From: Lasiosphaeris hirsuta
Taxonomy: Eukaryota; Ascomycota; Sordariomycetes; Sordariales; Lasiosphaeriaceae
Reading direction: 5' to 3'
Assembly: GCA_030549175.1 (NCBI GenBank)
Contig: JAUKUA010000006.1
Span: 4,340,001 to 4,404,000, forward strand
DNA: 64,000 nucleotides
Positions 21,374 to 32,592 of the stretch are shown in pieces. A program made the position numbers and the translations under genes. Under the pieces are notes generated by a model. That model searched no databases. It was not told where the DNA came from and worked only from the letters and a program-made list of their open reading frames with translations. Position 1 is the stretch's first letter. Each line of letters opens with the position of its first letter.

Positions 21374-22189
21374 TCAGTCCTTGCCACGCCAGATCGACAA
21401 GATCCTACTAGCCTCTTGATGTGCTTTAGAGGCTGCTTCCATGTCTAGCTTATCGCGAGAGAGAGACTTGAACTCTGTATACCGATCTAGAACATAGGTT
21501 CGGATGGCAATGGCAGTAGGGGTCATCTGGGGCGTAGTGACTCGGCCTAAAAAGTGTGAAGAACAAATGCGGCAAATTTCAGCCCTGTCCGGTGATGGCA
21601 TATTCGGGTAGGCTTTGTCCAGTTTCTGCAACCAATTTTCTTCCACTATTGCCTGCTTTGCACCGTACTCAGATTCAACTGTCTCAAAGATACCGTTTGG
21701 CACATAGAGGCCTTCCTGCTTCGCAACCTTCTTTTTACTCTGAGGCCGCTGGTGGGATTGTGAGCCAAGGAGAGCAACAATCAACATTTGCATCCGATCC
21801 TTACATAACGGGCATAGATGCTTTGGTTCGTCACTTTCGCGAGGTGCCGGCAGCGTCGAGTAACCCAGAGGTTACCAGCAGGGATGAATTTGTACCCTGG
21901 TGGTGGGTATTGTTTGTGAAATAAAATATGTAGGGGCAGTTAGGCCTGGAGAAAAATAACCCGGAAAAATGAATCCAAGACAGGGATTAACACTTACCTC
22001 TTCCCCATGTCTGTTTGTATAGATTTTGCGCTCTTCTGTTTTTGACTTGCCAATCCCGGTGGACATTCGACGAGCAGGCGCGCGCTGCGTCTCAAAGGTC
22101 GGAATCGGAAGCGCTATCACATATCGGGTGCTATGGACAACTGTTATCAAGAGGCGAGACAACGTCATTAAACGAAACATTTTTGACAT
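21374..22189 (-). pseudogene. DUF2293-domain protein with one in-frame stop
   Basis: Three exons in perfect phase: 21998-22189, 21805-21945, 21374-21748, with introns of 52 bp (GTAAGT...CTCCAG) and 56 bp (GTAAGG...ACCAG). Total 236 codons. Exon 2 encodes PPPGYKFIPAGNLWVTRRCR, matching the start of DUF2293 (usually PPGYVFVPKGD.YVTRNCR), and exon 3 carries its C-terminal half with FPxMP-like YPNMPSPDRAEIC and SSHFLGRV. The domain is widespread in fungi and of unknown function. The second codon of exon 2 is TAA (minus strand, 21940-21942). Everything else is intact, so it is either a recently killed gene or one spliced differently at exon 2. C-to-T change in a CAA codon would explain it. Confidence 0.65.
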
Positions 22190-22489
22190 TGTCTAGGAAA
22201 ACAAAGAAAAGGGGAGAGAATATTAAAACGACACGGAGATATATACCAGAAGCGAGGGGAATGATGTCACATGCCGTGAGAGCTTTCCTAAGTGGTGGAA
22301 ACGCGCTATGTGGGGTCGATCGCGGCAACTGTGGGAATGGCTAAGCCCGGGTGCTGAGGCGCCTATTGATTGGCTGGGTGGTGCTGCCCCTGGTACAAGT
22401 GGGTTCCGCGGGCTCTGGGCGCTCGTAGCCAGCCATTTCCCTCATGACACTGCATCTTGACACCTCAATTCCCACTCGCGCTGGCGAAG

Positions 22490-22837
22490 TGTTATGCCCC
22501 TCGAAGGGCATGGAGCCACGTATGGCTCGGAAGGACCCTCACAGGGGGTCCGGGTCGGAGGGGTTCTGGAGCGTCGGAGCTCCTTCGGAGCGCGAGTGTC
22601 AGAGTAAGTTCTGACACGGGTGCGAGGTTCGTTGAGATTCGTGAGGCACATAGTGGTTCATAAGATAGTTCATGATTCAGTGAGGTATTGTAGTATTTGC
22701 TGAGGAACCCCAGGTTCCTCGATACTATGGAGTCTGGAAGGCTCCTATTTTATGGGGGCCGTTTCCGACTAGTGTGCCAAGACGGGTTATCCCCGTCTCA
22801 GCACCCAAAAAGGGGTTGCAGTTGCAGGTGTGTAACA
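22490..22837. mobile_element. Solo LTR of a retrotransposon
   Basis: A 348-bp block begins TGTTATGCCCC and ends GTGTGTAACA, so its ends are inverted (TGTTA/TAACA). It is bounded by identical 5-bp direct repeats CGAAG at 22485-22489 and 22838-22842. This is the signature of an LTR left after recombination removed the internal part. Several short inverted repeats (CCCTCGAAGGG, GAGCGTCGGAGCTCC) lie within it. No internal retrotransposon coding sequence is next to it. Confidence 0.9.
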
Positions 22838-22889
22838 CGAAGGACGATCCTCAAGAATATTCATAGCTTTTTTTTCCATGGCGATGTGA

Positions 22890-23689
22890 GCTAGCAGTGT
22901 GACAGTATCCATGGGGCAACGAGTTCTGGCCATCGGCGGTGTAATAGTGGACGTGGGCGGGTCGCAGGGGGCGGTGGCAACGGCACTAACCGACTTAGAC
23001 AAGCCCCTGGCGACAACACGCTTCGTAGCCTAAAACGTGGAGGAGGTGCTTACAACCACACCCGAAAACAAGCGCACGCCCAGACCAAGCTGCAGGTGCT
23101 CAACTTCTTTTCCAAACAGCCCGTCGCCGGCACAGACGTCTACCTTTTCCGCCAGATCCTGCAGGGCCTCGTACCCGCCCTCAAGCCCAATGTACGCGTC
23201 ATTATCAACGACCATGTCCTGCCCAAGCCAAGCGTACTAAGCCGCTTTAACGAAAGGAATAACGGGCAGTTCGACTTTACCATATGGCTCCTATTCAACG
23301 GCAAGGAATGGTAATAAGGACGACTAAAGGGAGCTGGTAATTTTAGCTAATGCGCCGTTCCAGATGACCAACATTTTCAGGCCGCAGGGATCGAATTCGA
23401 CATTTTCCGTCCCAAATACCGTTGCGCCTGCCGGTGCCGCCTGCGCGGATCGAAGGACCGCACCAACAACAACACCAAGGTCGCGATCGCGATGCCCGCC
23501 GAGCCCAGGACCAGGCTAACACTCAAGGGCAAGCCCAGGGGCCGACTACTATTCAATGGAGGCGCCGAGGAGTCATCTGCCACCAAGAATAGGCCTGCAC
23601 CTAGCCCCTCGGAACCTCCAGAGGCAAGAAAGGTTATTCGAGGTGGTCGTGTGGTGTGGCCGACGGCCAGGGCACTGGCCCTGGATTGA
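22890..23689 (+). pseudogene. Unidentified repeat-like coding relic, two frames
   Basis: One reading frame stays open from about 22890 to 23314 and again, after tandem TAA stops, from about 23350 to 23689. The first part has a Gly/Arg-rich stretch followed by a compact segment (TDVYLFRQILQGLVPALKPN, then RFNERNNGQFDFTIWLLFNG). The second is basic and Pro-rich. Composition is GC-richer than the surroundings. I do not recognise the family. It could be part of a mobile element whose 3' end is the tandem block at 23691-23900. Confidence 0.4.
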
Positions 23690-23690
23690 T

Positions 23691-23900
23691 CTGGCACATC
23701 AAAGAGTGCAGATTCGGCGTTTTCCAGGGCCAGGGCTTAAGGTGTTATAACGTGTGGCACTCCAAAGAGTGCGGATTTGGCGTTTTCCGGGCCCAGGGCT
23801 TGTTACTCAATCGCGCGGCAACAGGGCCTTATTGAATCAATTGCGCGGCACTTGAAAGACCGCTAATTCGGCACCTTGGCCATCCATGGGCTTGTTACAA
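23691..23900. repeat. Three diverged tandem copies of a roughly 55-bp unit
   Basis: Units starting near 23691, 23756 and 23847 share the pattern GGCAC(A/T)TC(A/C)AAAGAGTGC, then TTCGGCGTTTTCC, then CCAGGGCTTGTTAC. Copies 1 and 2 are close, and copy 3 is more diverged (GGCACTTGAAAGACCG...GGGCTTGTTAC). They directly follow the unidentified coding relic. Confidence 0.75.
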
Positions 23901-25181
23901 TGCCCCCCCTAGCAATTGCCTACTATAATAAATAAAGAAATGAACCGCATTACGCGCTCCCCGTAGGTGCCGGTCCACCATCCCGACCACCACTACCAGG
24001 ACATGATGGAGGCATTATAGAGACCACAGGATGGTAGTTTCTACGCATGGAAACTCCCAAGACCCCTAAATCCAAGCCTAATTTGGTAGAAGGGTTTTAA
24101 AGTTGTAGGGCTAGCTTTGTTGAACCATTCGCAAAGGAGGAGGGTAGGCCTGGTGCGAGTCTAGCCACAGAGATGGAACCGATAGAGTCTTGGTCACAGT
24201 GACGGCGTCTCGGAGAACACCAGTCAGCTTGCAGTCCACCTGTGCTATTCGTCTGAGCTAGGGAAGACGTTGGAAATCTTCTATCTCAATCTTACTGCGT
24301 AAGACTTTCTAATATCACTTTTTATGACAATCTTGATTTGCAAAGCAAATGATGCGCCGTCTGGGTAGTCCTGTCAAAGGCAGGAAGAGTTCAGGTGATC
24401 TTTAAGGGGGATCCCTTATCCGTCCTCTCCATTTAACTATCCGTAATCAGCTGATTGCGAAAGACGCGACCTACGTAAATGCTAAGACGCTAGAAAACCC
24501 CCCCTCACATTCTCAAACCGTCAGAACAATCTACTAACAACCCGACGCATACAACAGCGACGATCTTAACCGTATCCTCAAAGAAACAGACCACCTAGCC
24601 GTGGTCTACTACTTCACCTCCAAACCTAACGTAAAGCAATCGAAAATACCATGAACTGTACTTCAACCTCTCCCACTCCCCCTTTCCAACGTATGCCTAA
24701 CCAAAGAATGATCCGGGCGTTAGACTTTTACTGCCGGTGTGAAGGAAGTGTAGTAGAGTTGGAATCGGTGACCTCGTTTAATGGTGGTTTAGGCGAATTA
24801 GCCAGCCATCCACCTTCCGGCTGCGTGCAAAACTTTACCGGAGCAAGGAAGCCAATGACGCCCCCATTCGTCTACAGTGATGTATTCATAGGATGTTACG
24901 GACATGGAATAAGCTAGACTCCGTTATATGTCTATGTGCTTAAAGCCAGATGGGTAGCCCAAATTCTGCCAAGCTGCAAATGTTGGCCCCAAATTCGGGA
25001 CCACTGGCATATACTGGTACATAGTTTGGGACAGTACATAACATCCTAGTTTAACCCGTAGCATAGTGCATAGTATTTTAGTTCTAAAACTGGAACGGGA
25101 TTTAGTATATCAGTGCATACTGTGGCATACTACATAATATACTGGCACTTTAAATATGCTACTATATAATATACATGTAAG
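23901..25181. other. AT-rich repeat-island sequence, no gene recognised
   Basis: AT-rich DNA with an open frame at 24651-24917 of no recognised family. From about 24960 the words GGCATACTAC and TATACTGGCAC recur in imperfect direct and inverted form up to the LTR-like block. Confidence 0.5.
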
Positions 25182-25803
25182 TGTCGCATAACTGCAGTGG
25201 GTGTGGCACACGCTCTAGCCACAGCTGTGGCAAGGAGCCTAGCTCCTTGGCACAGCTCTCTCTTTTGTATATATTCGGCGCTCACGCGCCTTGCTCTCTT
25301 AGCTGGAGCAGACTCAATTCAATCTTCTTTTCTCTCCATTGCTCGGCTCCAGAAGTGTCAGAGTAAGGAAAGGCAGGTACGCCTGATCAAGGTGGCTACA
25401 ATAGTAGCAACGGTGAGTAAGAACTGACAAAGGTGCAAGACTTCAAGCTGGCCTGAGCCAGAAGGTAGTAGAGGGCCGTGGTCTATATATAGGGTAGGAG
25501 TAGGACGTGTGTGAGGGTAATTAGGTGGGCTTGTGTGTGTGTGTGTGTGTGTGTGTGGTTTCCTTACAATAACATATCTGCTAAATTACACGTCTTTGCT
25601 CCTAATTTCATACTACATCTTAGTGTAACATTATTCAGATGGAGGCTCACGCAGGTTCGAGTTGGTTGTATTGTTTAAGAGGGTTCAAGATCTAGAGCGC
25701 TTACAGCGCTCTTTTACCTGCTATCAAGTCCCTGGCTCTTAAGGAGCCTAAGCTCAATACAGCGCTCTAGCCACAGTTGGCTTGGCACCGGATTTTTGCG
25801 ACA
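25182..25803. mobile_element. LTR-like block, TGTCGCA...TGCGACA
   Basis: The 622-bp block has 7-bp inverted ends TGTCGCA/TGCGACA, a hairpin (AAGGAGCCTAGCTCCTT) near 25233, a TATATA at about 25269, then the segment CTGGAGCAGACTCAA. It also holds a GT microsatellite at about 25533-25557. No target-site duplication is visible (flanks GTAAG and CTTGG). It may be an old solo LTR or one end of a deleted element; the block at 58202 has the same layout. Confidence 0.5.
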
Positions 25804-26227
25804 CTTGGCATTTTGCTATGTTACTGAATTCAGTGTATTAAACAACAGAGGTAAGAGTATTTACAGGAGGTGTAGGTGCGAGATGTGGAGAGCAGAGGGC
25901 AACGTAGGTCTCCAGCGATCAGGTAAGCAACACGAAAAATAGAAAAGGTAAAGGCGAAACTGTTCATTCCAAAAATGGGGACCTATTTTGGCCATCTTTA
26001 TATATGGGGCCAGTTCTAGGCCCACTCGGCTCGAGTTAAAGCAGTTCAGCATGCTGCGCCGCAGCTTGCCGAAAATGGTAATTAGGGCGAGCAAAGACTG
26101 GGCCCGACTTGAGTTAGGGTGAACAATGTCATGTGTGTGAGGTACGAAAATGGAAATTTTGTGTGCCCGGACTCGTATCATAAAACACTCTTATTCGTAA
26201 CCCTGGGCTACTCCCATACTATTCCCA
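25804..26227. other. Spacer, no gene recognised
   Basis: AT-leaning sequence downstream of the small secreted-protein gene. An open minus-strand frame (25861-26181) has no recognised feature. Confidence 0.5.
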
Positions 26228-26569
26228 CTATGGGCAATCAATGCCTCCCCAGTTGTTGCGTGTAGCTTCCCACCACGTTGACTCCACCATTCCTCCATTG
26301 CAGACGCTTGGGACACTGAATTCCCAGACGAGGTGGTTATCGCCACCCCGGGCACCGCAAAAGGTCGAAGATGCGGAGCATGCCGAGAAGCGTTTGAGGT
26401 TGTCCCAAAGACCACCACAGACGCCAGAGATATCAGGGAGATTGCCGGTTTCGACAATATAACGAAAGAGTCCATTGTCCTGACGGATGCAAGAGGCGGC
26501 AAGGGTTGTTCCCGCGACATTAGATAATATCATCAGGTAGATAGAGGTGGGTCCGGCGTTGAATTTCAT
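26228..26569 (-). CDS. Small cysteine-rich secreted protein, effector-like
   Basis: Single exon, 113 residues. A signal peptide (from MKFNAGPTSIYLMILSN, cleaved near LAASC) leaves a mature protein of about 88 residues with six cysteines, enough for three disulfides, many Trp (WDN, WEF, STWWEA, NNWGG) and a C-terminal IDCP. The frame is intact although it sits in a repeat-rich, RIP-affected island. A TATA box lies about 135 bp upstream. The pattern of small size, even cysteine number and transposon-rich setting is that of fungal effectors or secreted carbohydrate-binding or antimicrobial proteins. I do not recognise the exact family. Confidence 0.8.
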   Translation of the reverse strand: MKFNAGPTSIYLMILSNVAGTTLAASCIRQDNGLFRYIVETGNLPDISGVCGGLWDNLKRFSACSASSTFCGARGGDNHLVWEFSVPSVCNGGMVESTWWEATRNNWGGIDCP

Positions 26570-26702
26570 GGTGAAACTGTTGAGCGTTTAAGATGGCGGT
26601 GTTGTGGTATTCTTTGTAAAAGATTTCAGATGGTTTGGCAAGTGGGCAAATGTATTGGTGGTGGCTAGTTTTGTTGTGAAACCAAGATGGATTTGAGTGT
26701 GG

Positions 26703-26710
26703 TTTATATA
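26703..26710 (-). promoter_or_regulatory. TATA box of the small secreted-protein gene
   Basis: TATATAAA on the minus strand, about 135 bp before the ATG at 26569. Confidence 0.6.
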
Positions 26711-29160
26711 TGCGCTCGTGGACTCAGTCTCATTTCAAGCCAAGGCGAGGATACTAGCAGTTGTTGCCCACTCTCATTTAGGTACATACACTCTCCTTCC
26801 TAGCATTGGGACTTAGTTCAATACTCGCAAGCAATTAAATCATCAATCTCCCGCATTTCATCACTAGAAAGTGCTGTGCCCCCCAGACATTTTTTTGCTA
26901 AAATGCGTATATCTATCGTTGCCTATTTCCACTTTATGGCCTCCTAGTTGGCCAATGAGCTAGGGTTGGGTTCTTCATGAAATTACTGTGCCCTACAGAA
27001 GAGGCTTGTTGGCGCGGATTTTTTCCAAGACTAACTTATCCTACATGTGAGAACTCGTTGCCTAGATCTAAGCTCTCTTTTGCGGGAAATAAATGTTGGT
27101 GGGGACAGACACGGCATGTACAGCCCCCATTCTTGTCAATCATCCATAGGGTATTGTCGTAGCCATAGCACTGGTGCTTTGTCCCAACCTATCAGATCAA
27201 AGCGCATCCTGCTGCCAAGGTGGCAGACGTTCGCCTCTAGTTGGGGAAAGCGCATACAGGCCGGCTATGGACGATTGATAGATTGATAGGGGCTGTATAA
27301 ATTTTCAATATTTTTGCATGCTGAAGCAGTGAAATCTGTAGGAAGCGCTAAAATCGCAGCTAGAATATTATGTAGCATGGAAGTTTCCTACCCTCTTGCC
27401 ACTTTTCAGCCGGAGTGCACTGTGTCTAATAGGTATTGCCTCTTCCTTGTGTTGGATATCTCATTTTTCTGTACCGTCCCGTGAAGGAGAATTCAAAACG
27501 CTCCAGCTTCCTTGCTTGTGGAGTAGAGGGATGTAAAGTTCTGGCGTTATTTGCGGGGTTCTAACCCTTTCTCTTCCGATCCTGAATCCTGCAACTACAT
27601 AACACACAATATAGGCGACAATGTTAATACTTCGCTCCATGCAAAGTTGCAAAACTTCAGCCGCCGCAAAAGCGCTGCGCTTACATCGAGGCACCGTACC
27701 AGAGACAAATGGGTCACTAAAGCAGAGCGTCGTCCGCACCCATCGACCAAGCCTCAATCTCACAACCCTGGGTGAAGGAGGCGCTCGCCAAGACCCCAGT
27801 CACTCTAAGCGCTGCCGAGGCCGCAAAGTAAAGGAAAGATCAACCTATCTCTCAGTAGAGCGGATCGAAGGTGGGGTGACGGCCGGACACAAGGCAATGA
27901 TGTCTTCTGCGGCTGCGGCTGGCGATGTGTAGGAACCATTCCCGTTAATACCTATCTAAGAGCCGACAACATGACCTGCATCGCTTCCAGTATGCTCGCT
28001 AATAGCCTGGCCATCTGGACGACAATCGCTCTCGGGGTCAATCTTAGCCATATCATTAACCGATATCTCCTACAACCCAAACAAGCTCGCGAGGGCACTT
28101 TTCTCAGGACGAATTGACTGAAAATAACGGGCACGTTGGCCGTATAGTTAACAACGAATCTATCGTCCTCGACGACGCACGAAAGCAGCTGAGCACCAGA
28201 TGTGAGGAACCCAATTTGTACCAAACCCCGTGGTCGTCTTCGTAGTGGAATACTGTTAATAGGTGCCTGCAGGTGTAGCCTACTTGCCCCCCCTCCAGCC
28301 ATTCATCATCAGCGTAGGCTAGCTGCTACATTCTAACTTCTTAGGGTGAGAGATTACTTCCTATGTACAACCAAAGGGTAAACTAACGTGTCATTCATAA
28401 ATATTCTGGGGTACCTTTTCATTCGGTATTCATACTACGTTATGGCCGACGATGGGAGACCCTAAATCTAAGTGCAGTGTCGTATCAAGGCGTATTGCAC
28501 TGGAATGTTTGCAGGAAAACCTGCCAACGATTTGCTCCCCAGGATCTATTTCATCTAAGTTAATACTTCTATATATACGGCGAAAATCGTGTAAGATTGG
28601 CTAAAGGAGTAGGCTCAAGAGGATACGGTTGAGATTGTCGACTATCGAAAATGTATGGTATATCTAGTCTCTTTTTATAGACCTGAATCGCATGATACTT
28701 GCATTTTAGGCACAGTGCAGGACACTGCGGCCCACAGGGCAGTGCGCTGCGCTAGGCACGTGCCAGTGTGGACCCACCCAACAGTGTCCCTGGATTCTGG
28801 TCTGTTGCCGTCTGCGTCCAACGCTCCATACTAAATTAGTTAGATGATTAGTTAGTTGATCACCAAATTTAGGCTTCAACACCTCGCCTCCACTTCGTAA
28901 CAGCCCTAACAACTTTAACTAACCATACTACCGTCTTTCATGGCTCCTTTACCGCCCCTTCCCCCTCCACCATCTCTCTACTATTTGGACTTCCCGGCTG
29001 ACTTTCTACTTGGCTCCCACCTTGTTGAGCTTTAGCAGCCGTGTTCCTTCGGGGCATGGCTGCTGACCTGTACGTAAGCTGTACTACCTTTGAGCAGCGC
29101 GTCGAGATATGCGGCTCTAACTGAGCTACTGTTGGGGCCCCGTTTCCCATGCCAAAGTAC
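26711..29160. other. AT-rich island DNA, relics only
   Basis: No intact gene. Minus-strand frames at 27952-28302 (VEDDRFVVNYTANVP) and 27461-27763 read like decayed coding sequence of unknown family. From about 29110 the plus strand appears to enter the HET-domain relic with frameshifts. Confidence 0.45.
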
Positions 29161-29574
29161 CAGTTGAAAACTACTATAGACAATGTCGACGCTCATTTAA
29201 CCGAGATCCCCATTGCCAAAAACCCTCCTGTAATCTAAGATGCCATCTACGCGAATAGGGAGCTTGGTGTTCCGTTTCTCTAGGTCGACAGTCTCTACAT
29301 TATCCAAGGCGACAGGAGGGACTGGGTCAGAGAAGCCAGCGCGATGCACAAAGTCTACGGAGGCGCATACATCACCATCTGTTCAACCCTGTCTAACCCT
29401 GTCCAAGTCCTGCATTAGTGGCTCTTGCGTCGAGAGGTACCAAATATCTCCTTGCCGTATCGCTCGACGTCAGGTAAGCTTGTCGGTGCGTACAATATCC
29501 GCTATCACCGTTCGTGGCACTGCGTCCTCGATCCACACACGCCAGAAAGAGTCGAGGCGTTTGCGCCATTATAA
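29161..29574 (+). pseudogene. HET-domain (heterokaryon incompatibility) relic
   Basis: One frame reads DAIYANRELGVPFL, then VDSLYIIQGDRRDWVREASA and VYGGAYITICSTLSNP, the core of the HET domain (usually LWVDxLCIIQDD...DWxxEAxxMxxVYxxA). The frame is cut by TAA at 29236, TAG at 29281, TAG at 29416 and TAA at 29572. The stop at 29281 replaces the invariant Trp of LWVDSL (TGG to TAG), and the first TAA stands where a Gln/Lys-type codon is usual. No indel is needed across this stretch, which points to point mutation of the RIP type. HET proteins trigger cell death after fusion of unlike hyphae. Confidence 0.8.
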
Positions 29575-30059
29575 GGGGGGCCTAGAACACGGCCTAAGGA
29601 CAAAGGGCTACGATACAGGAGTGGGCCTAAAACTGGGACCTTATTACGGGATGGCTTGGTAGGATGTTATCAATTTCTTAACACGGAAGAGGAAGGCGAA
29701 CTAGTTAAGATATCTCGGTGCCTAGGTTACTATAATTAAGTATTATGGCAGGCCGTATATACTCTCGTAGTGCTATAACGGTAACATTGTTAAGATCTTA
29801 TTAGCGAGATTTCTTAGTTGAGGAATTTTTGATTTCCGCCGATAGACTTCGCTAGCGAAATTTTCTTCGTCAAGGAATTTTCGAGATTCTCAGGTAGACC
29901 TCGTCACCGAAATGTCTCAAGCCGAAATCTTTCCATTATTTTAGCTGGCCAATTTTCTTGCGAGCGAACCACTAAAACTACGGGATCTTAGTGGGTATGG
30001 ACTTAGATCTCCTTTAATGGTAATATCATATGATATATACCATATACTACGATATACTA
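29575..30059. other. AT-rich spacer, no gene recognised
   Basis: Very AT-rich DNA with repeated GAAATTTT/AAATTTTC words, consistent with RIP-altered repeats. Confidence 0.5.
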
Positions 30060-30182
30060 TGTACTGGTATATTCTATACCACCCCAACTCCAAGCTGGGA
30101 TATCATATACTATCGCAAATGCCGAGCTGTGATATTGTGTACTATCCCGAATTTCGAGCCGGGATACTATGTACCATCCCAG
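30060..30182. repeat. About four tandem copies of a 32-bp unit
   Basis: Successive units of 32 bases follow the pattern AGC(T/C)G(G/T)GATAT...TACTATCcc, for example starting at about 30092 and 30124. Copies differ mainly by C/T and G/A, as RIP would leave. The array abuts the LTR-like block at 30185. Confidence 0.6.
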
Positions 30183-30184
30183 GG

Positions 30185-30874
30185 TGTGACACAGGCCAGC
30201 CACAGTGAGGCCGGGGTGTGGCAATCACAAGGTGAGCTACCTATCGGAGAGTCGAATTACAGAGCTATGACCGTACGTTCCCGTAGTATTGCAACCTGGG
30301 TCGGCAATGGTGTTGGTCTGACTCAGAGCTTTCACACAGAGGTGAGGGAGGTGGTCTTCGCAACTCAGAGTCCCAGTAGGTGCAAGAGGAACAGCGATGC
30401 AGGGAGATGGAACGACGTCACAGAAGGTAACAGACGATGCTTCGTAGTTGCAAGTCAGGAGAGAACAGAAGGGTTCACAAGGTTGTATTACCCTTCAGCT
30501 TCACTGAAGTTCAGCTGATAATCTTTCTAGGTCTGTTCCAAAAGGACTGGGGGAGCTTCTTCCTCTCTAGGATCCGTCGTAGGGCCCTCGTCTCTTTTAT
30601 GAAAGGTTATGTACAATATACAAAGATACGAAGATACCCAAAGATCCATCCTAGCCGCTCGTTAGCCCGAGGTCTCTTAGCCGCCCGTCTCACGTGCCCT
30701 ACAAATCAGGGTTCAAGCCAAGTGTTTAACCTTCGTCCGATAGTCCACGGCCGGTATTAGTACTTACTACTACAGCTCAAGGGGTATGGTGGCCATCGCT
30801 GTGGAGGCTCCTTCACGTCCTCGGTACTTACCTCGGCCACTGGATCATCGGCTCATGGCTGACGTCCTGTCACA
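30185..30874. mobile_element. Possible LTR, TGTGACA...TGTCACA
   Basis: The 690-bp segment has inverted ends TGTGACAcagg and cctgTCACA (7 bp exact) and a TCTCTTTTATGAAAGG stretch inside. The flanks (CAGGG, GCGAT) show no target-site duplication. The assignment rests only on the ends and on the repeat-rich context. Confidence 0.3.
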
Positions 30875-32592
30875 GCGATGGTTCCCTTCGTGACTCAGGA
30901 AGCCCGTTGGGCTTGGCTGCAGCCACTTGTAGCCACTGAAGCTATATTCTGGAGAACGTTGGGGTTCAGGTCTCCTGTTGGGATGACTGCGATAGCTGGG
31001 AGGTCCGTGATCTGAAAGACCTGCTGAACTATCATGTTGGTCCGTTGGCTACTTGCTGCAGCTCCAACCATGATACCGAGGTTATGCGGCCGTCCATGAC
31101 AAATCTGAAGTCTGATAACGTTGCCAGTTGCGGGCCAGGTCCACTAGATGGACCGGTCCGGCTTGGGCCGAGGCCTTGCCTGAGGATCCATTGACCTGCG
31201 TGTGGGCCAGATAGTCCCAATTGTGCAGTGTGTGTGCGTGTCCCACAGGTAAACCACGATGTGGCCACCGTTTTGGCCATCACTCTGGGCTCAGGTCAAG
31301 GAGGTGATCCACCCTGTTGACCTTAGGTGAGTCCACCAGTGTGACACTCTGAGCCGGTAAGGAATTGAACCAAGAACTTCCTCAACTTACCATGAAGGTC
31401 AGATCCAATACTTCAAAGGAAGGCTTGAATCTGAGGGGGTGTCAGATAAACAGGTGATGGTGGAAAAGCCGTCTGACGTTGGATTTGAACTCATAACCTG
31501 GAGTTAACTTTAAGTAGGGTAAAGAAAGTGGCTGTGTAACTAGATAAGCCACCATAAGGCTTTCTCTGCTACAACAAGGTCTCATTGACAGTTCCATAAG
31601 TAGAGCACCTCTGGCCACAGGTCAGAGAGAGAAGAAGGAATACAATCACAGACTTGAAACCATCTATTTTGATGATTCCCAAAACAGTGCAGTACTTCTG
31701 ACAAACCCCCCCGTAACTATACACCCTTAAGCTTAACGCGAAATAGAGCTTGGGCCCGACCGTATAGGAGCAAAAGGGGATAGTGTATACCTATAACTAC
31801 CATGTTATAACTTATTTTCTTGTAAGTAAACAAACACTAGATATCTTTATGATTTGCTTACAGACTAGACACCGTATACCTAGGTATCCACGTTCTTAGA
31901 TAGCTGGTAGGCATGATGAGTACTCCCACACGACAGGTTGAAGTAGAAGGCCCACTGAAGCTGGAGAACAGTGAACACCTGCCTTGAGACCAAAAGAATT
32001 CCACTACAGCGGGTAAGCACTGCTGCTACTTAGGTAGGGGCCAGAGGGGGGTAAATTTTCTGCGAAAGAGTCTGCAAGTGATGGAACATCAAAAGACTTG
32101 TAGGAAACGGTTGCAGTGTATTGCAGTGCTGCTATCTAAGGAGAAGAGTCAAAGGCCAGGGTTTTCCCACCTTAAATGGCCATCTTTGATTCCACTGATT
32201 GCTCTAATATATGCGTTTGCCCATCTAATGGTTAGCTGAAGTCGTTTTATGGTACTGGCAGGCAGGATCCCTTTTTACTTGTTGAGGCCGTTGTTGGCCG
32301 TTGCGCGGCAGGGAAGGCCCTGGCAATTGACTTGACTGCCGTTTGCCCACGGAATGCACCTTCTTCCATCCCCCCTGAACACACTAGTTGCACCTTCCTA
32401 ACATCCCCTCAATGACCGCGGCATGGCATCATGTCCATGCGAAATGTAAATCATTTCCATTTAAAAGTAAATCATTTCCATTTAAAAGAAGACATCAAGC
32501 CAGTCCCAACTTCATTCACCATCAATTCTGTTCGAGGTAGAACATAGCTTATAGCTTTCATCGGATCGGTACATTCCCCTACGACAATCACA
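30875..32592. other. Island DNA without gene; 21-bp tandem duplication near its end
   Basis: Segments resembling the complement of a box B (GGATTTGAACTC near 31490, GGAATTGAACC near 31361) hint at further degenerate tRNA-like elements but do not fold. A perfect 21-bp tandem duplication (GTAAATCATTTCCATTTAAA plus A) occupies 32446-32487, 106 bp before the next ORF. Confidence 0.45.

Noticed and set aside
24651..24917. 88-residue frame in the AT-rich island
   Set aside because: No motif, no signal peptide, and composition like the surrounding decayed DNA.
25182..25803. Calling the TGTCGCA block a confirmed solo LTR
   Set aside because: Unlike the 22490 element it has no target-site duplication, so only a tentative label is given.
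31350..31560. Further tRNA genes on the minus strand
   Set aside because: Only box B-like words are present; no acceptor stem or anticodon arm can be paired.
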